Shown here one piece after another: positions 35,053 to 46,112 of a stretch of DNA of 64,000 nucleotides. The notes under the pieces were generated by a model. That model saw nothing but the letters and a program-made list of their open reading frames with translations, had not been told where the DNA came from and ran no database searches. Both the position numbers and the translations under genes were made by a program. This DNA is from Rhabditophanes sp. KR3021 (Eukaryota > Nematoda > Chromadorea > Rhabditida > Alloionematidae), in the NCBI GenBank assembly GCA_963281155.1, contig CAUJLY010000003.1, positions 4,960,001 to 5,024,000 on the forward strand. The letters are read 5' to 3'. Positions within the stretch are counted from its first letter, which is position 1, and each line of letters opens with the position of its first letter.

Positions 35053-35981
35053 TTATAATTTTTTTATATGTAGTAATATTTTTTGTTAGCTGTTTTATTT
35101 ATAATTTATTGATGGTTAGTTGTAGCGAAAACTAGTAAAAGGTATTGCTGAAACTTGTAATTTATATCAATTTAATCATCTTAATCAAAGTTTATTTGCT
35201 TTAAAATAATGCTAATTAGTTAATTTAGTTGTCGTTTGGCAATTCATTTTTTAAACAAGTGACTGCCGTTTTATTGTACACTTTTCCGGACCTGTGAACC
35301 AAAATGACAGAAAATTGTTTGTGTGGATGTCCAAAATGAAATATTGAATTACCATCTTCTAATTGCCTTTTCATTGTCATATTCTTAATCGTATTATTTA
35401 TTTCAATAGAGTATTTTAAATTAGAAGGTCTTTTATTTATAATTTAAAAATAGCATATTTAATTTAATCGGGATAGTTAATTCCCTACTTGATTTATATA
35501 TGTAATAGGGAATATCCCAGATATTCAGCCTAATTTGTCTATGGTGTTTCAGCATTTAGAGGTTATTTTGATTAGTTGGGTTAAAAGATTCAGTTTATAT
35601 TTCCGAAGAATGCGAAAACTTGTTATCAGTTGCTTGAGTTGTTTTAAAGAATACAGATTAAGAATCAACTAATAATATAATGAGCGAATGATTCGACAGT
35701 GTGGCAGTTTTAGGATTTAAAACTAAATTCAAAAAGACTGATTAGTATCGGAAATGTTCAAAAATAAACGATTTTTATGAATGTGCAAATTAAACGTTTT
35801 GCGGAAGGCCAAATAAATTATATATCTAAATTATAAGTTGTTAATATTTTGTAATTTATAGCCGATAATCTGTATAATAAAAATATATACCACTGCAGGG
35901 ATACCATTAGAAGTAACAGATATTTATTATTTAATCGAAACATTTGAAAAAGTTTGATTAAGCAAACTTAAGGATTGTTAA
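35053..35981. other. Intergenic region
   Basis: Lies between the (+) small gene and the 3' end of the lectin gene. AT-rich, no supported gene; it may contain further unrecognised decay of the duplicated lectin. Confidence 0.45.
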
Positions 35982-36854
35982 TCAACGTTTACAGATATAA
36001 TTTCTCGACATGAAACAAAAAATATCGGACATTTTGCCGAAATTGTCAATTTCTACACAATTTTCATTAAATTCTGAGTTGTCGGGTTGATTTAATTTCC
36101 AATTAAAAAAGGCTCTGGCAGATGTCCCATCAGAGTAAACCCAAACACTTTCATTCTGAATATCGTTTAATCCTGACCAAATTACATTCTTATTTAACCT
36201 CCTAACAAACTCGTTTTCCTGTTCACTGTGAATAGAAACCAAATTACCACCCCAGACGACACAATTGGATTGAGCTGAATACCAATCGGCTTTTTCGTCC
36301 ACATAAATATATTCATAGCCATTGAATAGATTGGTCTTCTTAGTCATTAGTTTAAAATGTTTCTATAAGAAGTTTAAAGTCAATTAACGCCTATCAAAAA
36401 TAATTTACTTCTCTTTTCTTTTGATCATTTTCAATCCTAATTTCTATACGCCGTATTTTGTCATGCATCATGTTTTCAATAATTTTAATTTTATCCATAA
36501 ATTTTGTCTCAATTTCGATAATTTTTTTGGAAGTGTTTACTTCGATAGCATCTTTCATTTTATCACAACAATCCACTTTTGGGGTTTCTTGATAATCATA
36601 TTCAGTGTTTCCTATCATTAAATTATAAAATATTATGTATGCATTTTCGAATTAGAAGAATATTATTTATTATTCATTCACTTACTATTCGAATTGGATT
36701 TGAAAAAAATAGCCTTTTGCTCGCAATGAGCCAGCAAATTTCTGAGGCATCTAATTTCTGCAGCCCAATTACCATTATAACCACCACAGATTATTTTTTC
36801 AGTGCTGCCATTTAGGAAAACAAATGTCAAAACAAATAATATAATCACATTCAT
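35982..36854 (-). CDS. Secreted C-type lectin with short coiled stalk
   Basis: Three exons, 36854-36686, 36611-36409 and 36362-35982, join in phase (AAT A|GA AAC; GAA|AAA) to give 250 residues. The first exon encodes a signal peptide (MNVIILFVLTFVFLNGS) and a small Cys-containing region. The middle exon gives an Ile/Glu/Lys-rich amphipathic stalk (KIIEIETKFMDKIKIIENMM) that may form a coiled coil. The last exon is a C-type lectin domain: YIYVDEKADWYSAQSNC, GGNLVSIHSEQENEFV, VIWSGLND, a QPD motif (LNQPDN, the galactose-type signature), and CVEIDNFGKMSDIFC...YICK. The usual WND is replaced by KMSD, so calcium/sugar binding is uncertain. Nematode lectins of this kind are often immune-induced; that is inference. 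Confidence 0.88.
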
Positions 36855-37173
36855 GACAACCAGAACAGATATTCAAATTTAAATCAAGTCAACTGTTATA
36901 GGGCGATGAATTAAGATGTATCGTTGGGAATATTATAAAATTGTAGATTGACAAAAAGCATTTGTTATCCTAACAATGATAAATGGCCTTTCACAAAGTT
37001 AGCCCAACTCATGTCTGTTGCTTTGCATTATTAAACGTAAGATACATCAATTTTAAACATTTTCTATCCTTTATTCATTATAAAAAATTTGATTAATTGG
37101 TAAAGCTCTCGCACCTCATAGCACAATAATGATCACTAATAATTGTAAATTAAGTGATAATGGATTATTTTTA
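36855..37173. promoter_or_regulatory. Short spacer, lectin promoter
   Basis: 319 bp between the lectin start and the 3' end of the phosphatase gene, both minus strand. Likely lectin promoter; no motif recognised. Confidence 0.4.
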
Positions 37174-37936
37174 TTATGGAAAATATGATGTGGCTTCTTT
37201 ATCTGCTTTGAAGAGATCCAAAAATTTGCCATCTTTCTTATCAAATTTGTAAAGTAGTCTTTGATATTCGTTATGTCTGAGATCAAGTGAAAATTTCCGC
37301 AACTGCATTCGAAAGCCAATGTTTGGAGATGCTGCCAGTCTTTTGCCTGAGATTAGAGCTAATACAGAGGAGTAGGATAATGATGTTACTACCATCAAAT
37401 ATGCCGCACAAAAACAGACCCCCCTGCTTATACCCATGAAACAATGGATCAAAACAGCCTCTAAAAATTAATAAATGAATAATAAAAGGAATAAGTATGT
37501 TATTACCGTTTTCTAATCTTGCTGCATGAATAAATTCACAAACGGGTGGAAAATGATTAATTACATCTTCAGATGATGAATCTTCAATCTTGATTCGAAG
37601 TACTTTAATATTCTTGTGTTGCGGAAGATCATTCTGTGGAAACGTTGTCATTATCGAGACAATTCTCTTTATTTTGTATTTAGTTAACTGAAAGTCGTCA
37701 AGAGAATCATGTAGACTGCCGACAAATAAATTAGGAATAATTTGATCCATACCACTATACTTAATTCTTTCTCGGTACTTTTTTAATATTTGAAAACCTT
37801 TCTCTTGTGCATTAATATCTGCTTTGGTATCAGGTGATAATGATTTTGTCTTTTTGATGCTCGTTGAGGGACCAAACACACAATCTTGGTCGCTTGGCAA
37901 AGGCAATAAGGATTCTTCTGAAATTGTTACATCCAT
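37174..37936 (-). CDS. Dual-specificity phosphatase (DUSP15/22-like)
   Basis: Two exons, 37936-37507 and 37460-37174, join in phase (AAC G|AG GCT) across a 46-bp intron to give 238 residues. The N-terminal ~65 residues are charged and Ser-rich. The domain begins MDQIIPNLFVGSLHDS, typical of DUSPs, and has an acid-loop region (KIEDSSSEDVINHFP) and the catalytic loop AVLIHCFMGISRGVCF, with the Cys-X5-Arg of the family (HC FMGIS R). AYLMVVTSLSYSSVL follows as the usual helix. The intron falls just before the catalytic loop. Closest general resemblance is to small atypical DUSPs (JSP1/VHY type). There is no N-terminal Gly for myristoylation as in DUSP22. Confidence 0.85.
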
Positions 37937-38733
37937 CTTTTATTAGAATAATTAATATTAATAATTTGACATCTAACTTTTTTGCAATCAACAACACAAA
38001 ACGCCACACTAAGCAATCGATGTTTTAAAATGAAAGGGTAGACTTGGAAGTGTCGGAAAGTGGACAAAGTTAAATATATTATATTATTGTACAGTGGTAT
38101 GCTATTTGTGTTAAATGGTGCAACAAAGGGCATTTATAGCCTAATATTTGGTTCACAATAAATGATCCAATTTATTTTGTTTAAAAATTCAACTTTCAAT
38201 TATTCAAATAACGGTAAACTAATGCCTTTTTTGCAGCAAATCTAATTTTACAAAATAAACTTTGCAGTTAAAATAAGTCCGAAAAAGGATACATTGAAAT
38301 ATACAAAAAGTGTTTAGTAATTTAATAATATTAAATATCGCATTTCTTTTTATCAATTTAACACATCTAATCCTCGTTATTAGGTTAACTGGTGACCTTC
38401 ATTGTTCATAAATGGTTAAAAACACGTGAATGTGAGTGATAGCTTGTTTAGGTGATGTGGAATGATTATATAAGTTTATATACATGATTAAATAAACTAT
38501 CAATCTTGGAGTTGGCTTAAATTTCACCTATTTAGATTAGATAACAAAACAATTGGTGTGTATAAAAATGTAGTATGGTAATCAAAAAGTTATAATAAAG
38601 AATGAAAGTTAACGGCTATTATTCTTTAACTCCTTAAAAAGCCCTATCATTCCCTTGTAGTTTTTGATATAATCTATCAAAACAATTCTTTTAAAAAATA
38701 GTTTTAATATTTGTCTTTTCTAGAAACTAAAAA
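37937..38733. promoter_or_regulatory. Divergent promoter region, DUSP and purple acid phosphatase
   Basis: About 800 bp between head-to-head genes. No gene seen. A probable spliced-leader acceptor for the acid phosphatase (gtcttttctag) ends at 38723. Confidence 0.4.
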
Positions 38734-41700
38734 ATGTTTGAAAAACATCAAACAATATGGCTATTTATTGCCATCTTGATGTCAGTATATTTTGTAAGAA
38801 GCGTGGGCATGCGTCAATTTTTAAATATAAATAGAACACCCCACTGGGTAAGAGAAAATCAAAATAATGGTCCTTTCTTTGGACAGCCTGAACAAGTACA
38901 TCTTTCGATGGGAGGTGAGTTAGCGAACCTTGACGACTATTTGAATGAATAAATCTATTTTAGGAGGCTTGAGCGAATTTGTTGTTACTTGGATAACTTT
39001 TGATGATATTTTGTTTCCCACTGTGGAATTGGGAGATACCCCAGAGGACCTAAAAACAATAATAAAGGGGAAAAGTTCATTGTTCTTAGATGGATCTAAA
39101 AATGGGAAGAAAAGATATGTCCATAGGGCTGTGATCGTCAATATTGAACCGGGAAAACGTTATTGTAAGTCCAATAACAAGTTATAAAAGTCCTTTCTTG
39201 ATGGATTGTAATGAGTTTATTTTTGATTAATTATATTTTACATAATTTATTTGCATATTTACAATATTTTTAAGATTATCACGTCGGCAGCAAGGTAACG
39301 AGAACACAAAATATGCCTAATGCCTAATCACCTAAACAGACTCAAATTAAAGACAAAATATATTTAATACACAATCAAATAAGAAGACTAAAATTTAGTG
39401 GGAATTACATCTTTGAGTACAAACATCTTATCGATAAAAAGTTTACCAACCAATTTGGCATTTTCTGGGTTGAGCTTGTAAACTTCTTCGATGACGCATT
39501 TTCCATGATCCACGTTTGTAACTTCACTGCCAAAGTACTCAGTCAAAACATACTCTAATTCTGCTTCATTGGAATTAGCAAAGGAGACTAAGTTTGCAAC
39601 GTGATGGACAGTTATACCAAAATCCGAGTAAAAATCATTTCCACATGCCGCCACTTTTCTGACCTTACCTAATCTGTTACCAAACCCCTCTTTAATTCCC
39701 CTCATAGCAGCACCTAGCATATTCTTGATGCCGTTATCTTTCCTTAATTTGTCATAGTTGATGAGCATTTAAAGTCGTCGGCTTTGGGAGTTCTTGAACA
39801 CTATTGATGACCCTTCTCAGCTCCAATATAGCAATGACGGTTTGTTCTCCACCAAGAATAGAAGATATTTCGAATCGGTGTACAATTTGAGTAAAATAAT
39901 TCTTAAACGTTTCTCTAAACACTTCACAAGTTGTCATTGACCAACACAGATGCCAAATAAAAGAATATGTCTTCTTTTTAGTTGATGCATTGTTTTGAAA
40001 TTAAAAAGAAGTTTCATATAATCCATCCCAAAGAAAAGAATAAAGCAAATTTTGTGCAGCTAATACCATAATCTTTTAAGATAACGCTCAGTTGATCAAA
40101 ATGCAATTGAGCTTCAGCCTTTGTTAAATTACTAGGGGCTAACAACATGTTTTTAAGCATTCCATTACCACCGTTCTTAGAGCAATAATTTCCTCCGAAC
40201 TTTCGAATACTTTCTCAAGCTTCTGATCTTTCAAAAACTCTTCCTCAATTGGTCCCACAAACATAGCTACTTGTCTTTTTCGAACAACCTATTTATTTTC
40301 CTCCATTTGTTCAGCCGTCAAAACAGTTTACATCAGCTCTGGTCCTTACAGAGACTTCCAAATTAGTATGTCTTAGTTGAGGAATAACTAACAATAATTA
40401 CGATATTAACAACATCAATGCTTACCGTTCCTCTTCTTTTCTAAACTGGTAGTTTTTGCCACACGGACAGATTGTTTTCTTTTAGCTTTGGGTGGAGCTT
40501 TTCCTGGGCCTCCCACCATATTGCCTCGTTTCCTTTTAGCAGTCATGGCAAATAAAACACCAGGAGGTTAGATGTTAGTAAATCTAAAATGATGTGATTA
40601 ACAAAATAAGAAGACAAACGCATAATACTTTCGTTTAAATAAGAATGAGATAACAAAACATGATTAGGCATGGTGTAGGTAAATTTTGAAGCAACATTAT
40701 TTAGTAAGATTTATGAGATTGGTGCCACTCTTGCAATAGATAAGAGGTACCACGACGAAATAACAAAGAGCTTTTTTAAAGGGTTTTATTGAAAGTTAGA
40801 AACAAAAATCTATTCAAATAATTGTAGGCCTACCTAATCATAAACCAATATTACATAAACATATAAATTAAACATACAATTATACAAGTTCTTCCCTTTT
40901 ACTTAATTTGGATTAAGTTGCAAGGATAATAAATAATCTAAGTTACTATTGATCTAAAAATGTAATGATTATGATGAATGGCTAAGAAAATTAAAAATTA
41001 CAAATAGAATTGGTTTAAAAACTACTATCTTAAGCAGAGTAGTTCGCGTAAAGCATCTTTGGGGGTTAAATTTTAAAACATTGCAAAATATAAATGATAA
41101 GATTGATAATAAACATAATTTAAATTCCTAAAATAATTACCAATCTTTTAAAACAATTTGAAGTATGGTTGGAGTCCGGTATTTTGGTTCAAAGGATTAA
41201 AAGAACGCCCAGATGGTGGTTATAAATTTGCAGTTTTTGGAGATATGGGGAATATCAATGCTCGTTCATTGGGAAAACTTCAAAGTATGGCACAACAACA
41301 CGAATATGATATGGTCCTTCATGTTGGTGATTTTGCATATAACATGGATACAGACGACGGAAAATTTGGTGATGAATTCTTCAGACAAATCGAACCTATT
41401 GCTGCTTATATTCCCTACATGGTTGTACCTGGAAACCACGAATCAGCTTACAATTTTTCTCATTATAAAAATAGATTTACAATGCCAGACACCGAGGACA
41501 ATTTATTCTACTCGTTTGATATTGGAGCAGCTCATATAATTGGCTTTTCAACAGAAGTTTATTTTTATACATCATATGGATGGAATCAAATAGCAAATCA
41601 GTGGAATTGGTTAGTTAATGACCTTCACGAAGCAAATAAGAAGAGGCATCAAAGGCCATTTGTAATTACTATGGGCCATCGTCCAATGTATTGCTCAACG

Positions 41701-42266
41701 TTTGATACAGACGACTGCTCTAGGTATCAATCCATTATTAGAACTGGATTGCCAATTACACATGCGTATGGTTTGGAGAAATTATTTTACGAAAACCAAG
41801 TAGATGTAGAGCTTTGGGCCCATGAACATACTTTCGAAAGTAAATAAAATGTCAAAATATTTGATCCAATAATAATTTAATTTTAGGATTATACCCAGTC
41901 TACAACAGAACTGCCTATAATAAAGGCACAGATCCTTACTACGATCCAAAAGCTCCAGTTCATTTCATTTCTGGCTCAGCCGGCTGTCAGGAAGACACAG
42001 ACACATTTATTTCAGATCCTGGCCCTTGGAGTGCTTTTAGATCTAGTGATTATGGATTTAGTATGATGCAAGTATACAATCATACTCATCTACGTTTCCA
42101 ACAAATATCCGCAGCTGAAGACAAAATCATTGATGACGTTTGGGTTGTTAAAACACACAAGAATGGCTATCACAGAAAAGGGGCTTTGAATTCGTTGTTA
42201 AACAATGGTGAACACTTTGATCTAAATCATAAAACACAATATCAGAAAGATATTTCCGATCTTTGA
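38734..42266 (+). CDS. Purple acid phosphatase (ACP7-like metallophosphoesterase)
   Basis: Five exons, 38734-38914, 38964-39164, 39275-39294, 41164-41839 and 41887-42266, all join in phase to give 485 residues. The third exon is only 20 bp (YHVGSK). A signal/anchor (TIWLFIAILMSVYF) starts the protein. The fibronectin-like purple-acid-phosphatase N-domain follows (HLSMGG, FVVTWITFDD, IEPGKRYYYHVGS, YGWSPVFWF). The metallophosphatase domain has all ligand motifs: FAVFGDMG, VGDFAYNMD, VPGNHES, MGHRPMYC and AHEHTFER, then HFISGSAGC. The secreted or lysosomal enzyme hydrolyses phosphomonoesters with a binuclear Fe/metal site. The 1,869-bp intron 39295-41163 is far longer than the others and contains an antisense decayed gene. 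Confidence 0.92.
39388..40546 (-). pseudogene. Decayed gene inside the acid phosphatase intron, antisense to it
   Basis: The start is at 40546, with a very basic N-terminus (MTAKRKRGNMVGGPGKAPPK) and a fair donor (aacggtaagc at about 40435). Coding-like pieces follow in different frames: SVRTRADVN; MFVGPIEEEFLKDQKLEKVF (about 40150-40265); MLLAPSNLTKAEAQL; then MTTCEVFRETFKNYFTQ (39937-39755); and finally a 126-codon frame 39768-39388 with KNMLGAAMRGIKEGFGNR, KVAACGNDFYSDFG and TEYFGSEVTNVDHGKC. At least one in-frame stop and several frame changes mark it as broken. The C-terminus is homologous (about 55% by eye) to the remnant at 23857-24031 in STAT. No known family recognised. Confidence 0.6.
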
Positions 42267-42828
42267 TTTATAATTTAATAAATTTGCTTTGAAGTATTTT
42301 CATTATATCCCTATTAACTAAAATGCTCGGCTATTATTACATTGAGAAACACACGTTTAAAAGCCGTATGCATTTTTCCAGGGGCCCAAGACAAAATAGC
42401 TTACAAAGATATGCGCCAGATTCAAACATATACTCTGTTTTAAGGTGTGCTTTTTTATCTAAGTATGGGTGACATTTTAATCAATTTATATGTCATTATT
42501 TTTATTTACGTTAAGTCAGTCTCCCCACACTATCTCGCTTATAGTCATTTTTTCACCACTCGTTAGTTCACAAAGTACAAGCATGCTTTTTTTACTTTGG
42601 TACAAGCCGTAGCATAAATATTTCTTGTGAAGAATAAGAGTTGCCATTAATGAAGTGCTTGTTCATACTACCACAGACTCTTTTCGTTGTAGTCTTTAAA
42701 TCAGTCACCCTTCTTACATCTTATTTCTTGCCCACTTTTTTATACCTTGCTTCCTTCGTTATAATTGTTTTTGAACTGTTTTATAATTACTTTTAAAACA
42801 CTAATTTTATAGGCCAATTAACATCACA
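42267..42828. other. Intergenic spacer
   Basis: 562 bp between two (+) genes. The right end has a likely spliced-leader acceptor (aattttatag at about 42812) before the RGG gene. No gene. Confidence 0.45.
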
Positions 42829-43611
42829 ATGTCGTATAGAGACAATCGCCAAGGCGGTGATGACCGGAGACATGAACGTCGTGATGAACGTCGAGACGAC
42901 AGGAGGGATGATCGTGGCCCAAGACATGATTTCAGAGGTGATTCACGGGGGGACTCAAGAAACTATGGTAGGGACGAACGCTCAAGTGGAGGATATGGTG
43001 GCCGAGACGATCGTGGAGGTAACCAAAGGGATTTTCACAGCAGTTACGGTGGCAATCGTGAGACATCCTCGTACTCAGACCGAAACCGTGAATCAAGTGG
43101 AGGCTACCGAGGTAGTGGTGATCGTGGAGGCTATCGGGGAGGTGGTGGAGACCGTGGAGGCTATCGTGGAGGTGGTGATTCAGGGGGTGGCTTTAGAGGT
43201 GGTGACCGCAGCAGAGGCGGAGACCGTGGTGGTTTCAGAGGTGGTCGCGGTGGACGAGGCCGTGTGAACCTATGCAGCGTTGTCAGATTCGTCGCTTCTG
43301 GACCAAGTGACTGTGGAACTCTCATGCCATTAGCTGCTCAACATCAAATGCACAGTTTGGATTTCCTCCAAGATAATGAACTTGTTTTTATTTTTGATGA
43401 TGAAAGAAAAAAGTCTGACTTTGAAAGGGTAATCGAAAGAGATACCTTGAAAGTCGGAGATGACACCATCACTCTATCCAAGAGCAAACCACGATTCGCT
43501 CCCAAACCCGAGGTATTAGAAAGCCGTGAAAACCGCAAGAGAGAGTCTGAACAATCCTGTGCTCCCCAAACTCGTATCAAACGCAGTCGGAACGATGATT
43601 CTGGCCTTTAA
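42829..43611 (+). CDS. RGG/RD-repeat RNA-binding-like protein
   Basis: A single exon of 260 residues. Residues 1-35 are an Arg/Asp-rich tract (RRDERRDDRRDDRG). Residues 35-145 are RGG/GYRGG repeats (DRGGYRGGG, GGFRGGRGGRGR), as in FUS/FMRP/hnRNP-type RNA-binding and arginine-methylated proteins. The C-terminal ~110 residues are more globular: a VNLCSVVRFVASG strand, LDFLQDNELVFIFDDE, and TLKVGDDTITLSKSKPRF, an arrangement that might be a diverged RRM-like or small beta fold. The end is basic (IKRSRNDD). It is G+C-rich relative to neighbours because of Gly/Arg codons. The overlapping frame starting at 42857 is a shadow. Family unknown. Confidence 0.75.
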   Translation: MSYRDNRQGGDDRRHERRDERRDDRRDDRGPRHDFRGDSRGDSRNYGRDERSSGGYGGRDDRGGNQRDFHSSYGGNRETSSYSDRNRESSGGYRGSGDRGGYRGGGGDRGGYRGGGDSGGGFRGGDRSRGGDRGGFRGGRGGRGRVNLCSVVRFVASGPSDCGTLMPLAAQHQMHSLDFLQDNELVFIFDDERKKSDFERVIERDTLKVGDDTITLSKSKPRFAPKPEVLESRENRKRESEQSCAPQTRIKRSRNDDSGL

Positions 43612-43796
43612 TAATCTTTTGTTAATATTCTTTTGGATTTTATATCATAATTTTTATTTTGAATTTGCTGTTTGCTATCTCGTTTTTCTTATCTATTTTT
43701 TTGATATGACTATAAACCTAATAAAATATTTTTTTAGATTGCGTATTTTATTTTACTTGGTGCTTCTACTTCTATATTACTTTGCTACTATTAAAA

Positions 43797-45227
43797 ATGA
43801 ATACTTTTAATGAGTAAGTTTAATATTTTGTTCGACTAAACTTTTCTTTAGAATCGAAGGAGACCCCTTGATAGAAGATCATGTTGGAAAGCGAATAAAA
43901 ACAAACAACTCTATTAGTCCCGAACAAGCTTTAATTAGTATGATCAAAGTTATGATGGGAACTGGGATGCTCTCCTTGCCATTGGCTTTCAAGTACTCCG
44001 GATTATATTTGGGGCTTTTGTTGTTAACACTTATTTGCTTTGTTTGCACTTACTGTTGCCGTCAATTGATACACTCTTCCCACCAAATTTGCAGAGTCAA
44101 AAATTTGGAAAAAATGGATTATGCTAATGTAATGAGAGGAGCAGTTGAAATGGGACCTTCTTGGATCAGAAATCACGGGTACTTAGCTAAGCAACTTGTC
44201 AATGTGAATATGTTTATCGCTCAAATTGGTTTCTGCTGTGTGTATTTTGTCTTCATGGCTGATAATCTCAAACAAGTAAGTTTAACTATTTAAACAAAAA
44301 CTATCTAATCTTATTTTAGTTTTTCGATGAAACCTCGACTATCCAATTGTCGCAGTCAACGTGGATCGGAGTTCTTTTTGTTCCAATCATGGGTCTTTGT
44401 TTAATTCGTCATCTAAAGTATTTGGCTCCTCTTGCACTAATGGGTAATGTTGTCTACATCATCGCAGTAGGAATTGTAATCACCTATTTATTCGGAAATC
44501 TGAACCCTTCGTGGAGTGTTCCAGCAGTAGGAAGGTTACAGGATCTTCCTTTATTTTTTGGGTATGTCGTTGTTTAAACATTTTTGCTAATATTTATATT
44601 TATAGGATCTGCATGTTCGCATTTGAAGGAATTTGCGTCATTTTGCCCATAGAAAATCAAATGGACGAACCGGAGCATTTCATCTCATTCACAGGTGTAT
44701 TGAATGCAAGTTGTACTCTTGTCTTGTGTGTTTACTGTTGCATTGCATACTTTGGCTATTTATGTTTCAAAGATGGAATTTCCGATACGATCACATTAAA
44801 TCTACCCAATGAATTGTTTTATCAAGTCATCAAAATCTTATTCGTGTTATGCATCATGGTTTCATTCCCACTCCAATTGTACGTACCATTAGAGAGAATC
44901 GAGAAATTTATTTCTAGAAAAGTACCTGAAGACAAGCAGACAGCAGCCGTTTATTTGGGGAGAGTTTTAATGGTGTTGCTAACTCTATCACTAGCCCAAA
45001 TCGTTCCCCATCTTGCTCTTATCATATCACTAGTCGGTAGCTTCGCTGGTACATTTTTAGCTCTTATTTTTCCACCCATCATTTCACTTTTATGTGCTTA
45101 TGGAAGAGATGATTTGACAAAGGGAACTTGGTTGCTCAATATACTGTTAATGGCATTTGGAATGTTAGGATGTGTGACAGGAACCTACTCAGCTTTAAGA
45201 GATATCACCGCCGCAATGTTAGCATAG
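43797..45227 (+). CDS. SLC36-like proton-coupled amino-acid transporter
   Basis: Four exons, 43797-43813 (17 bp), 43852-44275, 44320-44561 and 44606-45227, join in phase to give 434 residues. It belongs to the Aa_trans/AAAP family and has about eleven hydrophobic segments. The first carries MIKVMMGTGMLSLPLAFKYSG, the signature of SLC36/AVT transporters; also visible are CMFAFEGICVILPIENQM in the middle and VSFPLQLYVPLERIE further on. These proteins move small amino acids with protons across lysosomal or plasma membranes; C. elegans has the related skat-1. The tiny first exon (MNTFNE) is supported by perfect phase and a gtaagt donor. No break seen. Confidence 0.9.
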
Positions 45228-45352
45228 ATTTTAGAATGAAAAGTTGTTAATACTATTAATTTCGGTAAAATTATAAATTGTTATTCATTATTTAATTAAC
45301 ACATTACTAATAAACGTTTTATATCACATTAATATTTAATTTATTAGTCTTA

Positions 45353-46112
45353 TTAATGAGGTCCGTTTGGATTGACAAAACAACGGAGGTTTTGGCAGTC
45401 GTTTCCGAATCCAACCACTATATCATTGCACATTGCCCAGGCAACAGCTACGAATCCATCAACTCCAAAAGAAGTTTGGTAGCATGAAGCATAAGTGGCA
45501 GCATTAGTGCACATATCTACGGCATTTGTTGTAACTGCGGCAGAGAAAGCATTGTCGCAATTTATGGTTGCTGGAGTATGCAGATTTTTGATGACTTCAA
45601 GGAAGTTGGTTGAATCAATGAAAATTTCGAAGCCAGAGTTACAAAGAAAATCAAGGTGAGTGTAGATGTTTACGTATGTCAGGACATTCAAATAAACGGC
45701 GTTTGGTCTAGCCATGAGAGAGAATCTGTTGATACAAGATGAGAACATACTTCCCATGCATGTGCTGAACTTCGTACGGGCTTGACAGACCTTGGCATAA
45801 GAGGCTGGGGATCTAGAATAGTCATTAGAAGGATTATTATGTATTGGCATACCCAGTCAATTGTTTTTGAACGGCAAGGGCAAGAGCAGCTCCATTTCTC
45901 CAGTTAAGGGTATTGACAGCACCGATAGCAGTATTGAAGTTAGACTGACAATAGTTGAAGTTCTGATCAATGCAATTCTTGACGGCCGCTCCTGATCCGA
46001 TTGGGAATAAAGCTGGGAGATATTGTTCAGGAATCAAATCGTAGACATTAGTTAAGAAAGCACTAACACTTGTCGATGCCAACAAGGCAACCAAAAATAA
46101 AGTAATTTTCAT
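45353..46112 (-). CDS. Secreted Cys-rich nematode protein, unknown
   Basis: Two exons, 46112-45853 and 45812-45353, join in phase (GG|A TCC) across a 40-bp intron to give 239 residues. A clear signal peptide (MKITLFLVALLASTSVSA) is followed by a Cys-containing helical-looking domain. It has about a dozen cysteines, several near the end (CTNAATYASCYQ, CQNLRCF). No transmembrane segment or charged clusters. It resembles nematode secreted domains of unknown function (DUF19-like in general style), which I cannot confirm. Codon bias is strong (many GCC/ATC/AAC), suggesting high expression. Confidence 0.75.

Noticed and set aside
42857..43267. 136-codon Val/Thr/Glu-rich frame overlapping the RGG gene
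   Set aside because: It is the +1 shadow of the Arg/Gly repeat and has no independent start context or domain.
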